Source of the DNA: JAJFTV01 sp964426355
Lineage (GTDB): Bacteria > Chloroflexota > Anaerolineae > Anaerolineales > Anaerolineaceae
DNA: 22,732 nucleotides
Assembly: GCA_964426355.1 (NCBI GenBank)
Contig: CAYRRA010000053.1
Location: 1 to 22,732, forward strand
Reading direction: 5' to 3'
Shown: piece after piece, positions 8,407 to 15,723 of the stretch
How the letters are laid out: the number at the start of each line of letters is the position of its first letter
Numbering within the stretch: position 1 is the first letter of the stretch
Translations under genes and position numbers: made by a program
Notes under the pieces: model-generated
Told to the model about the DNA's origin: nothing
Database searches by the model: none
The model's input: only the letters and a program-made list of their open reading frames with translations

Positions 8407-9288
8407 ATGGTACAACTCAATCATGAAATCCTTCCCGAAAAAGAAAAATTTCACCAGGCGCTGCTGCGAACATACCGCACCAACCCACTCATCCTGATTG
8501 GCACAATTACAATCCTGGTATTAATCGTTATTGCTGTCTGCGCCCCCTGGATTGCGCCGAATTCCCCCTATGAACAAAACCTGGATATCCGGCGCCTGGC
8601 GCCGTTCACACAGTCACAGTACCCGTTGGGGACGGATGAACTGGGCAGATGCTTGCTGAGCCGTGTCATCTACGGCGGCAGGGTCTCGCTATCGGTGGGT
8701 TTGTTGACCTCCTTGCTGTCGGCAGTGATTGGCATTCCTGTGGGCATGCTTGCCGGTTACAGCACGCGCGCGCTCAGCGAATTACTGGGGCGACTGATCG
8801 ATATCGTCCTGTCCACACCGGAAATCCTGCTGGCATTGGCGCTCGCCACCATTCTGGGGCGCAGCCTGCTGATTGTGATGATCTCCGTCAGCCTGGTCTG
8901 GTGGGCGAATTATTCGCGCATCGTGCGCGGGCAGGTGCTTCAACTGCGCGAAACCGATTACGTGGTCGCTGCGCGCACCATTGGCGCATCCGATGCACGC
9001 ATCATCTGGCGGCATATTTTCCCCAATACCATCGCACAGGTGTTGGTAATGCTGTCTCTCAACATGGCAGCCGCCATCTTGATCGAAGCCGGTTTGAGCT
9101 TTCTTGGGCTGGGCACACAGCCCCCCACGCCCAGCTGGGGCGCCATGTTGAGCATTGGGCGCAATCACCTGCAGAGCGCACCCTGGCTGGCGACCATCCC
9201 CGGCATTGCCATCATGGCAACTGTGCTTGGCTTTAACCTCTTGGGGGATGGTCTGCGGGATGTGCTCGACCCGCACATGCGCAGGTAA
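8407..9288 (+). CDS. ABC transporter permease, DppC/OppC type
   Basis: Second permease, 293 residues. The N-terminal cytoplasmic OppC-type segment is followed by a first TM (about 32-52), a periplasmic part with the FPLGTDELGR-like word (YPLGTDELGRCLLSRVIYGGRVS) and further TMs. The EAA loop contains DYVVAARTIGAS and the HIFPNT word typical of DppC, and the protein ends with GDGLRDVLDPHMRR, the classic C-terminus. The ATG at 8407 is 22 bases after the DppB stop, with AAGGTGA about 9 bases upstream. With the gene before it, it forms the transmembrane channel for the SBP ligand. Confidence 0.94.
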   Translation: MVQLNHEILPEKEKFHQALLRTYRTNPLILIGTITILVLIVIAVCAPWIAPNSPYEQNLDIRRLAPFTQSQYPLGTDELGRCLLSRVIYGGRVSLSVGLLTSLLSAVIGIPVGMLAGYSTRALSELLGRLIDIVLSTPEILLALALATILGRSLLIVMISVSLVWWANYSRIVRGQVLQLRETDYVVAARTIGASDARIIWRHIFPNTIAQVLVMLSLNMAAAILIEAGLSFLGLGTQPPTPSWGAMLSIGRNHLQSAPWLATIPGIAIMATVLGFNLLGDGLRDVLDPHMRR

Positions 9289-9350
9289 ATCCAACTACAA
9301 TCCTCTTCTCAATCCAGTTGAAATATCGAAGAAAAAAGGAGTCAACATAT

Positions 9351-10625
9351 ATGTACTACCAAGAAATCAAAAAAGAGGTCCCTGTCAGCGCACAGGATAT
9401 TCAGCAGCTCCAAAACACCGTGAGCGAAATCCTGGCAAACGTTCGCGAAAAAGGCGACGAGGCGCTACGCTTCTACGCCCGCAAATTTGATCGGTACGAA
9501 GCCGAGACGTTTCGGGTAACACCGGAAGAAGCCGCAAAAGCACAGCAAGCCCTACCGGATGCCATCATCGAAGAGCTCGATTTTGCCATTTTCCAGGTCG
9601 GCGCTTTTGCGCAAGCACAAAAAGAAAGCATGACAGCCTTTGAAAAAGAGATCGCCCCCGGCATGAAGATGGGGCAGCGGGTCGTTCCGGTGGATTCGGT
9701 GGGTTGTTACGTCCCAGCGGGTCGCTACCCATGCCTGACCTCAGCGGTGATGTCCGTTATGCCTGCAAAAGTCGCCGGTGTGCAGCGGGTGATTGCTTGC
9801 TGTCCGCCCGGCACAAGCGGCGCGATCAACCCGGGCATCCTTTACACCTTGCACAAAATGGGCGTGGATGAAATCTACTGCATGGGGGGAGCACAGGCGG
9901 TGGGAGCCTTTGCCTTTGGCACCCAGACCATCCCACCGGTTGACCTGATCGTCGGACCGGGAAACATGTATGTGATGGAAGCCAAGCGCCAGGTTTTTGG
10001 CAGTGTCGGGATCGATTTTCTCGCCGGTCCCAGCGAATGCCTGGTGATTGCCGATGAGACGGCGCGCGCCGATTACATTGCCGCCGATCTGCTGGCACAG
10101 TGCGAGCACGACCCCAATGCCCGTGGTGCGCTGGTTACCACCTCTGAAAAGCTGGCACATGCCACGCTGGAAGAGATCGAAAAGCAGCTCAAAGAGCGCA
10201 CAACCGAAAAAGTGGCGCGCGCCTCATGGGAAAACAAAGGGCTGGTGGTGGTGGTGGACAGCCTTCAGGATGCCGCCCGCTTCGCCAATGAGTATGCGCC
10301 CGAACATCTTGAGGTGCATACTGCTGACCCCAGGGCAGTCATGGCGATGCTCACCAGCTATGGTTCACTGTTTCTCGGTGAAGACACCGCCGAGGTCTAT
10401 GCCGATAAAATTGCCGGTCCGAACCATATTTTACCCACCGGCAGGGCAGCGCGTTACACAGGCGGTCTGTGGGTGAGAATGTTCCTGAAAGTCATCACCC
10501 ACATGGAAACAGACCCACAAGCCTCAATCAAACTGGCAAAACTCGCCGAAACGCAAGCCCGTTACGAGGGCATGGATGCCCACCGCTACGCCGCAACCAT
10601 ACGACTGGAAAATATCAAGGGGTGA
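9351..10625 (+). CDS. Histidinol dehydrogenase-family enzyme (HisD/HpsN-like), probably catabolic
   Basis: NAD-dependent zinc dehydrogenase of 424 residues. True HisD oxidises L-histidinol to histidine in two steps, while HpsN relatives oxidise sulfopropanediol. All expected zinc and catalytic residues are visible: Q250 and H253 (AQCEHD), the E318-H319 pair (APEHLEV), D352 and H411 (EGMDAH). The NAD-domain segment GGAQAVGAFAFGTQ is conserved. The segment around 114-135 (PVDSVGCYVPAGRYP) resembles the HpsN-like branch more than biosynthetic HisD, which usually reads GLYVPGG. No other his genes are near. It lies 62 bases after the transporter permease and two bases before the diaminopentanoate dehydrogenase-like gene, so I infer a catabolic role on an imported compound. 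The ATG at 9351 has GGAG nine bases upstream. Automated annotation would probably call it hisD. Confidence 0.85.
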   Translation: MYYQEIKKEVPVSAQDIQQLQNTVSEILANVREKGDEALRFYARKFDRYEAETFRVTPEEAAKAQQALPDAIIEELDFAIFQVGAFAQAQKESMTAFEKEIAPGMKMGQRVVPVDSVGCYVPAGRYPCLTSAVMSVMPAKVAGVQRVIACCPPGTSGAINPGILYTLHKMGVDEIYCMGGAQAVGAFAFGTQTIPPVDLIVGPGNMYVMEAKRQVFGSVGIDFLAGPSECLVIADETARADYIAADLLAQCEHDPNARGALVTTSEKLAHATLEEIEKQLKERTTEKVARASWENKGLVVVVDSLQDAARFANEYAPEHLEVHTADPRAVMAMLTSYGSLFLGEDTAEVYADKIAGPNHILPTGRAARYTGGLWVRMFLKVITHMETDPQASIKLAKLAETQARYEGMDAHRYAATIRLENIKG

Positions 10626-10627
10626 CG

Positions 10628-11692
10628 ATGCGCAAAATCAGCGTGGTAGTCTACGGTACAGGCGCGATGGGCGGCGCTATGATCCGCCTGATCCAGCAGC
10701 GACCAGCGCTTCAACTCGTTGGAGCGGTCGACTGGGATGAAAAGAAAATCGGGCGGGATGCCGGCGAGGTTGCTGGCTTGGGGCAAAGACTGGGTGTGCC
10801 AGTCAGCTACCCGCCCGAACCGCTGCTTGAACAGGTACAGGCGGATGTCGCCCTCTTAGCAACCACTGCTTTTCTCGATGAGGCGATCTTTCCCATCCAG
10901 GTCTTGATGAAACACAAGATCAACATCGTCACGATTGCCCAGGAACTATTCTTCCCGGTCGGGGAAAACCGGATCAAAGCTGTTGAGATTGATCAACTGG
11001 CACGCCAATCCGGCGTACGAATCACAGCAGTTGGGATCAACCCCGGCTTCATCATGGATATCCTGCCCATCGTGGGATCGCTACCCTGCTGGGAAATCAA
11101 CAGGGTCACCAGCCACCGTGTGGTCGATTTTGCGCCATACGGACCAGATGAAATGGTACACATTGGCGCAGGACTATCCCCCGAAGAATTCGAGCAAGGT
11201 GTGAAAACCGGAAAAATTGGACATATCGGTCTGCTGGAAACCGTTGCAATGACGGCGCACTGCCTGGGAATGAACATTGATAAACTACATCAGACCAAGG
11301 AGCCGCTCATTGCCCGCACAACTCGTTGCAGCCAGTACATCAACATCCCGGCGGGAAAGGTATGTGGTTTTCGGCAGAATGTATACGGCTTGCAGAAAGG
11401 TGAAACACTGCTCGAATACCGCCTGACCGGCATCGTTCAACCGAAACCGGATGAAGACGGGGTCGAGATGGGCGATTACACGCGCATCCAGGGTACCCCG
11501 TCTGTGGATATCCGCGTCAAGGAGGAAATCGCCCAGCGCGGCGGTCTGGGCACGGCTGCCGTAGCGGTGAATATGATCCCGCGCATCCTGCAAACTGCAC
11601 CCGGTTATACCTCAATGAATCAGTTGATCCTGCCGCATTTCTGGAACGGCACAGAACCTCCCGCGCCAGTTGAACACATCGTGTACCATTAA
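10628..11692 (+). CDS. 2,4-diaminopentanoate dehydrogenase-like NAD(P) oxidoreductase (Ord family)
   Basis: Oxidoreductase of 354 residues, related to dihydrodipicolinate reductase. The Rossmann motif GTGAMGG is at residues 10-16, with D36 near the end of strand 2. A central GINPGFIMD word (about 137-145) and a C-terminal domain resemble Clostridium Ord. In the ornithine oxidative pathway, Ord deaminates 2,4-diaminopentanoate to 2-amino-4-oxopentanoate. The other pathway genes (ornithine aminomutase, OrtA/OrtB thiolase) are absent, so the substrate may be a related amino or diamino acid. The ATG at 10628 follows the HisD-like stop by two bases, which implies translational coupling; a longer in-frame extension into the previous gene is unlikely. 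The downstream C45 hydrolase ATG follows its stop by one base. Confidence 0.8.
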   Translation: MRKISVVVYGTGAMGGAMIRLIQQRPALQLVGAVDWDEKKIGRDAGEVAGLGQRLGVPVSYPPEPLLEQVQADVALLATTAFLDEAIFPIQVLMKHKINIVTIAQELFFPVGENRIKAVEIDQLARQSGVRITAVGINPGFIMDILPIVGSLPCWEINRVTSHRVVDFAPYGPDEMVHIGAGLSPEEFEQGVKTGKIGHIGLLETVAMTAHCLGMNIDKLHQTKEPLIARTTRCSQYINIPAGKVCGFRQNVYGLQKGETLLEYRLTGIVQPKPDEDGVEMGDYTRIQGTPSVDIRVKEEIAQRGGLGTAAVAVNMIPRILQTAPGYTSMNQLILPHFWNGTEPPAPVEHIVYH

Positions 11693-11693
11693 G

Positions 11694-12869
11694 ATGAACG
11701 CCACAGGCAAAACCAGGCACGAAATCCCGTTCGACCTGTCCTCCAGGTTCTTGGATTTGAATGGAGCGCCATACCAGCGTGGCTTGATGCATGGGGAAAC
11801 ATTCCGGACGATGATTGCCGAGGGGGTTGAAAAATGGAAGGACATACTTGGGCAGTCCGTTCAATCCGATCCTGATGAATACCTGGCGGAATTTCTCGCG
11901 TTCACACGCTACACATCCGACATACAATTGCAGTCTCCCGATTTGTGGGAAGAGGTAAAAGGGATTGCTACTGGAAGTGCAATCGGGTTCAACACTATCC
12001 TGGCATACCAGTTCATTGATGAAGAATGGTGGTACCGCAGCATAATCCATGCCGTAAAATCATCGCAGGGAGGAGTGGGATGCAGCGTGTTGGGGGTGGA
12101 TCGAGGACAACCTCATCCCGTTTTGTTGGCGCAAAATATGGACCTGGTGGATTATGTAGATGGAGGACAGGTTCTGCTGCTGGTTCGGCAAGCCGGAAGA
12201 CCGGCTTGCCTCGTTTTTACTTTGTTGGGGGTGGTGGCGTTGAATGGTCTGAACCAAAACGGTCTGGGGGTTTGCTGCAACCAACTGGTACAGCTCGAAT
12301 CGGCACGCAGCGGACTGCCGGTGGCGTTCACCATTCGTAAAATTCTTCAACAGCCTGACCTGATGAGTGCCGGAAATTTTCTGATGCACACCCGGCATGC
12401 ATCGGGGCAAAATTACCTGATCGGCAGCCCGGAGGGATTAGCCGGGTATGAGTGCTCGGCTAACCGTGTCAGTGAATACCATGTACACCCGGGTTCCAAT
12501 TGGCTGTGCCACACCAACCATCCCCTGGTAAACTCGGATACGCACACCTTTGACACAGTGTCGCATGGTTATACCGATGAGGGGCGCGCAGCACTACACC
12601 AGGATACGACCAGCCGCCTGGTTTTTATGCAAAAAGAGATGCGGAAGAACAACCAGCATCTGAGTCTGGCTTTCTTGCGCAATATTCTCAGCTCCCAGGA
12701 AACCCCTATCTGCAAAACCATCGACCCCAATAAAGATCAAAGCAACATTGGAGCATTTACCTTTGGCTGTGTGATCATGACATTATCCGCTCAGCCGCGT
12801 ATGGAAATCAGTTTTGGTCCACCCGCCGTCCGCCCATTTTTTTGTCTGGAATTTGACGGTATCGTTTAA
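11694..12869 (+). CDS. C45-family autoproteolytic acyltransferase/hydrolase (AAT-like Ntn-hydrolase)
   Basis: About 391 residues. The family includes isopenicillin-N acyltransferase and conjugated amide hydrolases. The precursor self-cleaves before an internal Cys that becomes the N-terminal nucleophile. Here the Gly-Cys scissile pair is visible at 129-130 (GGVGCSVLGVD), followed by the LAQNMDLVD word that matches the family's conserved NxD segment, and by NGLNQNGLGVCCN. The pre-nucleophile part, with an RGLMHGE motif near 29-35 and the long helix-rich prodomain, is normal. Expected activity is hydrolysis or transfer of an amide/acyl bond; the substrate is unknown. No clear ribosome-binding site precedes the ATG at 11694, one base after the previous stop, so coupling is likely; an in-frame ATG at 11670 would overlap the upstream gene. 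No signal peptide is seen. Confidence 0.85.
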   Translation: MNATGKTRHEIPFDLSSRFLDLNGAPYQRGLMHGETFRTMIAEGVEKWKDILGQSVQSDPDEYLAEFLAFTRYTSDIQLQSPDLWEEVKGIATGSAIGFNTILAYQFIDEEWWYRSIIHAVKSSQGGVGCSVLGVDRGQPHPVLLAQNMDLVDYVDGGQVLLLVRQAGRPACLVFTLLGVVALNGLNQNGLGVCCNQLVQLESARSGLPVAFTIRKILQQPDLMSAGNFLMHTRHASGQNYLIGSPEGLAGYECSANRVSEYHVHPGSNWLCHTNHPLVNSDTHTFDTVSHGYTDEGRAALHQDTTSRLVFMQKEMRKNNQHLSLAFLRNILSSQETPICKTIDPNKDQSNIGAFTFGCVIMTLSAQPRMEISFGPPAVRPFFCLEFDGIV

Positions 12870-12903
12870 AATAAAACTGAGACTATTTTCCAGGAGGCAC
12901 ACC

Positions 12904-14202
12904 ATGTGTGATACTTTTGTCGCTTTACCAACCGTAACTGCAGGAAAATCCGTTATCCTGGCAAAAAGCGCCGATTGCCTGGTGAACGAGGCGCACGCGC
13001 TGACACGCATGCCCCGCAAGACGCATTTCCCCGGCGAGCTTGTTCGAGCCACTCACCTGGTGATTCCACAGGCGGAGTTGACCTATGATACGATTCTGAG
13101 CAAATCCTTCTGGACGTGGGGCGGCGAGATCGGTTTGAACGAATACGGCGTAGCCATCGGCAACGAGGCTGTTTTTTCGACAGTAATGGGGGCGGAAAAA
13201 TCGGACGGGGTGATCACAATGGATTTGTTGAGATTGGGTTTGGAACGCGCCAAAAGCGCGCGCCAGGCGGTTGAGGTGATGGGTGACATGGTGCACCGCT
13301 TTGGTCAGGGGGGCAATTGCGAATTAGCCGGAAATTCACATTTCGATTCCAGCTACCTGATTGCCGATGCTGCCGAAGCCTGGGTGTTGGAAACAGCCGG
13401 GCGGGAATGGGCTGCCAGGAAAGTTGGACCGGTGGCTTCGATTTCTAATGCTTACACCATCCATGCGGATTGGGATTTATGCTCGCTCGCCGATACACGC
13501 CCCAACCTGGACTGGGCTGCTGAATTCGAAGACCCTGCTCCGATTGAGGGAATCGGTTCACATATTCGTCAACAAACCACCTGTGACTTTCTCAAGCAAA
13601 TTGAACACGGCATGACGATCCGGGACGCCTTCAACCTGCTGCGCAGCCATCCGGTGAGCTATCACCCGGCTACAGCACCGGGGCACGCCATCTGTATGCA
13701 TGCCGGCGCTGGCGAATCGCTCTTCTGGAACGCCTGTGGGGCTATGGCTTCCGAGGTTGGACCGGATGGAATCATCGGATGGTTCACCGGCACGTCCGGC
13801 ACCTGTGTTTCCATCTTCAAACCACTTTTCCCAGGCGTAGAACTACCGGTGATGGGTAGCTATCCAACCGAAACGTTTGACCCCACCTCTTTGTGGTGGA
13901 TCGGTGAACTGCTGCACCGGCGTGCAATGGCAGATTTCAACGGGGCAGCACAGGAAATTCGCCGAGATTTTGAAGCGCTGGAAGACAAGTTCATCCTGGA
14001 ATCGCACAGCGTGATCAAGGGCACCGCCAGGGAAAAACAACAATTCTCTGAAGAATGCTTCTACCGCGCTGCCGAAGCCACCACCCGGTGGATCTACATG
14101 CTTGCCGGGCGCAAAGACCTGCGCTTTGAGGATCAGGCTTTTGGCGAGGCATGGAGCCGCTTCAACCGCGAAGCCGGGCTGACCGGCATGCCCGGGTTTT
14201 AG
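12904..14202 (+). CDS. C69-family (secernin/dipeptidase-like) Ntn-hydrolase
   Basis: Cytoplasmic enzyme of 432 residues. After removal of the initiator Met, Cys2 (MCDTFVALP) would be the N-terminal nucleophile, as in secernin and PepD-type C69 dipeptidases. The companion word (AKSADCLVNEAHAL) corresponds to the conserved K-N-S-D-R-x-x-E region but has Ala and Cys in place of the usual Asn and Arg. GLNEYGVAIGNEAV matches the family's second hallmark. The C-terminal secernin extension is present (total length fits secernins). AGGAGG eight bases before the ATG at 12904 fixes the start, and placing Cys at residue 2 supports it strongly. It follows the C45 gene by 34 bases, so two unrelated Cys-type amidases are adjacent. 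Probable role: dipeptide or small amide hydrolysis. Confidence 0.85.
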   Translation: MCDTFVALPTVTAGKSVILAKSADCLVNEAHALTRMPRKTHFPGELVRATHLVIPQAELTYDTILSKSFWTWGGEIGLNEYGVAIGNEAVFSTVMGAEKSDGVITMDLLRLGLERAKSARQAVEVMGDMVHRFGQGGNCELAGNSHFDSSYLIADAAEAWVLETAGREWAARKVGPVASISNAYTIHADWDLCSLADTRPNLDWAAEFEDPAPIEGIGSHIRQQTTCDFLKQIEHGMTIRDAFNLLRSHPVSYHPATAPGHAICMHAGAGESLFWNACGAMASEVGPDGIIGWFTGTSGTCVSIFKPLFPGVELPVMGSYPTETFDPTSLWWIGELLHRRAMADFNGAAQEIRRDFEALEDKFILESHSVIKGTAREKQQFSEECFYRAAEATTRWIYMLAGRKDLRFEDQAFGEAWSRFNREAGLTGMPGF

Positions 14203-14250
14203 CTCAACGATCCCGGCTACCATCCTGTAAAAATGGGAAGAACCACCCGC

Positions 14251-14742
14251 ATGACCTCAAACCCCAGCAACCTGACCTTTACGCTCTGCTTCCTGACCCA
14301 TCAGGGCAAGGTGCTCATGCTGCATCGCCGCAAACCGCCCAACAAGGGGCTTTGGAATGGCGTGGGCGGGCATATTGAACCCGGTGAGACGCCCCTGGCT
14401 GGCTGCCTGCGTGAGGTCTATGAAGAAACGGGCTACCGGCTAAAGGATGCGCACTTCAGCGGGCTGCTTACCTGGCGCGGCTTTGAGATTGGCGACGGTG
14501 GTTTATACCTGTTCACTGCCGGGGTGGATAACCCGCATTTTCAGTCCACAAACGAGGGTCTGCTGGCATGGAAACCCTACGAATGGGTTCTCAGCGCACC
14601 AGGGGTGGTCTCGAACATTCACGTTTTTGCCCCGCATATCCTCAATGGCGCGCCGCCCCAAGAATATCATTTTGAATATGGCGGCGGGCAGATCTTGAGA
14701 CATATCATCTGCCCGCTTCCTGAAAGCGTTACGGTGAGCTGA
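14251..14742 (+). CDS. Nudix hydrolase (MutT/8-oxo-dGTPase-like)
   Basis: About 163 residues. A complete Nudix box is visible: G40, E46, R54, E55, E58, E59 and G61 (from HIEPGET through REVYEETGY), which binds Mg and cleaves a nucleoside diphosphate linked to another moiety. The early LMLHRRKPPNKGLWNGVGGH word and the overall length resemble MutT-type 8-oxo-dGTP diphosphatases; the true substrate cannot be read. Start choice: the ATG at 14251 has GGGAAG about nine bases upstream; an in-frame ATG at 14233 would add six residues but has no ribosome-binding site. It is 48 bases after the C69 gene and may be the last gene of the cluster. Its last 14 bases overlap the end of the convergent lipoprotein gene. 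Confidence 0.88.
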   Translation: MTSNPSNLTFTLCFLTHQGKVLMLHRRKPPNKGLWNGVGGHIEPGETPLAGCLREVYEETGYRLKDAHFSGLLTWRGFEIGDGGLYLFTAGVDNPHFQSTNEGLLAWKPYEWVLSAPGVVSNIHVFAPHILNGAPPQEYHFEYGGGQILRHIICPLPESVTVS

Positions 14743-15565
14743 TTTCTACGGATAGAAAATCCACCTTAATCGGGTGCACGTTGAAGGAAGATACAGAGAT
14801 ACCCACCATGCCTTCCTTTACCACGTATTTGCGCTCAATGAATTTTTTCGCTTCCACGCCATTGATGTAGAGGATCAGTTTTTCGCCTTCGCAAACAATG
14901 GTGTACTCATTGATTGCCTTGCCGATATGAATAGCCGTCGAGCCGCCGTCTGCCAGGAACTGATAGGCGTTCTCGCGAGCATCAAAAAAGAGAAAATTAT
15001 ACAATCCGTTGTTAGCAATATTGAACTCGTACCAACCCTCATCGGGGTCATAACGGCAGATCAGGCTGACGTTGTTATTGTTATAACCGCGGTTTTCCAC
15101 GACTGCGGTCATTTTCACATCTGAATAATAATAAGGAGTGTACATCAAATAGGCATAGATATCCATGCCATCCAGGAAAAAGGTCAACCGGTCGTTTTCG
15201 GTATACACTTCCGCCAGGTCTTCATCGCCGTGCATGAAGAACAATGCCCAATCATCGATATCGCTGGTGAATTCCTCAAGGAAGAAATCCTGTGCCGCCA
15301 CGGTGGGCGAAGCCCGCTGCGTGCTGGTTGCCAGGGGTGGGTTGGTAGGGCGAGGGGAACTGGTGGACGGGGGTGCCTGCGTGGGCGGCGGTTGTGAGGT
15401 GTTCGTTGCGGCTGGCGGCAGGTTCGCCTCGGTTGGATAGCTTGCTTCAGTCGGCTCAGGTCCTTTGGTTTCCCCTTTAGAAATTGGCAAGGAACAGGCG
15501 AGTATCAACACGGCGATGAAAAGGATCAAAGCCAGCCGAGAAGTAGATGTGCGTTTAATTTTCAC
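14729..15565 (-). CDS. Lipoprotein with Pro/Thr/Ser linker and LamG/DUF1080-like domain
   Basis: Exported lipoprotein of 278 residues, function unknown. The signal peptide ends at LILAC with the lipidated Cys at residue 24. A long Thr/Ser/Pro-rich linker (about 30-92) lifts a beta-sandwich domain (about 93-278) off the membrane. The domain repeats the order of elements seen in the lipoprotein beside alr: EEFTSDIDDW, a CRYDPDEGWYEFNI strand pair, NGLYNF, an ILYING turn and a final VDFLSVEI strand. The two are therefore paralogues, although identity looks low. The start is GTG at 15565, supported by GGAGG about six bases upstream and by the signal peptide. The stop codon lies inside the convergent Nudix gene (14-base overlap). 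Confidence 0.85.
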   Translation of the reverse strand: MKIKRTSTSRLALILFIAVLILACSLPISKGETKGPEPTEASYPTEANLPPAATNTSQPPPTQAPPSTSSPRPTNPPLATSTQRASPTVAAQDFFLEEFTSDIDDWALFFMHGDEDLAEVYTENDRLTFFLDGMDIYAYLMYTPYYYSDVKMTAVVENRGYNNNNVSLICRYDPDEGWYEFNIANNGLYNFLFFDARENAYQFLADGGSTAIHIGKAINEYTIVCEGEKLILYINGVEAKKFIERKYVVKEGMVGISVSSFNVHPIKVDFLSVEISSP

Positions 15566-15626
15566 GCGTTTCCTCCCTTAAAGATGGGTAAAAATGAAAA
15601 AGGGTTGCGTTTTTTTCAGTGTTTAC

Positions 15627-15632
15627 ATTATA
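15627..15632 (-). promoter_or_regulatory. -10 element for the second lipoprotein gene
   Basis: A perfect TATAAT on the minus strand lies about 60 bases before the GTG at 15565. No convincing -35 is seen. The word GTGTTTNCA occurs twice on the plus strand, flanking it (15619-15627 and 15635-15643), and could be a regulator site. Confidence 0.4.
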
Positions 15633-15723
15633 GTGTGTTTTCACATTTGTCTTCTGATAAACGGCAGGATAAAATGGATACAAAGCGAACCAGACACCAA
15701 AGAAAGGCTCATACGCTGAAGCC

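Noticed and set aside
13164..13186. The word CAACGAGGCTG followed by a T-run, like the start of the alr terminator
   Set aside because: It is in the coding sequence of the C69 hydrolase (codons for NEAVFS within a conserved region) and lacks the opposite arm of a hairpin. It is a chance match.
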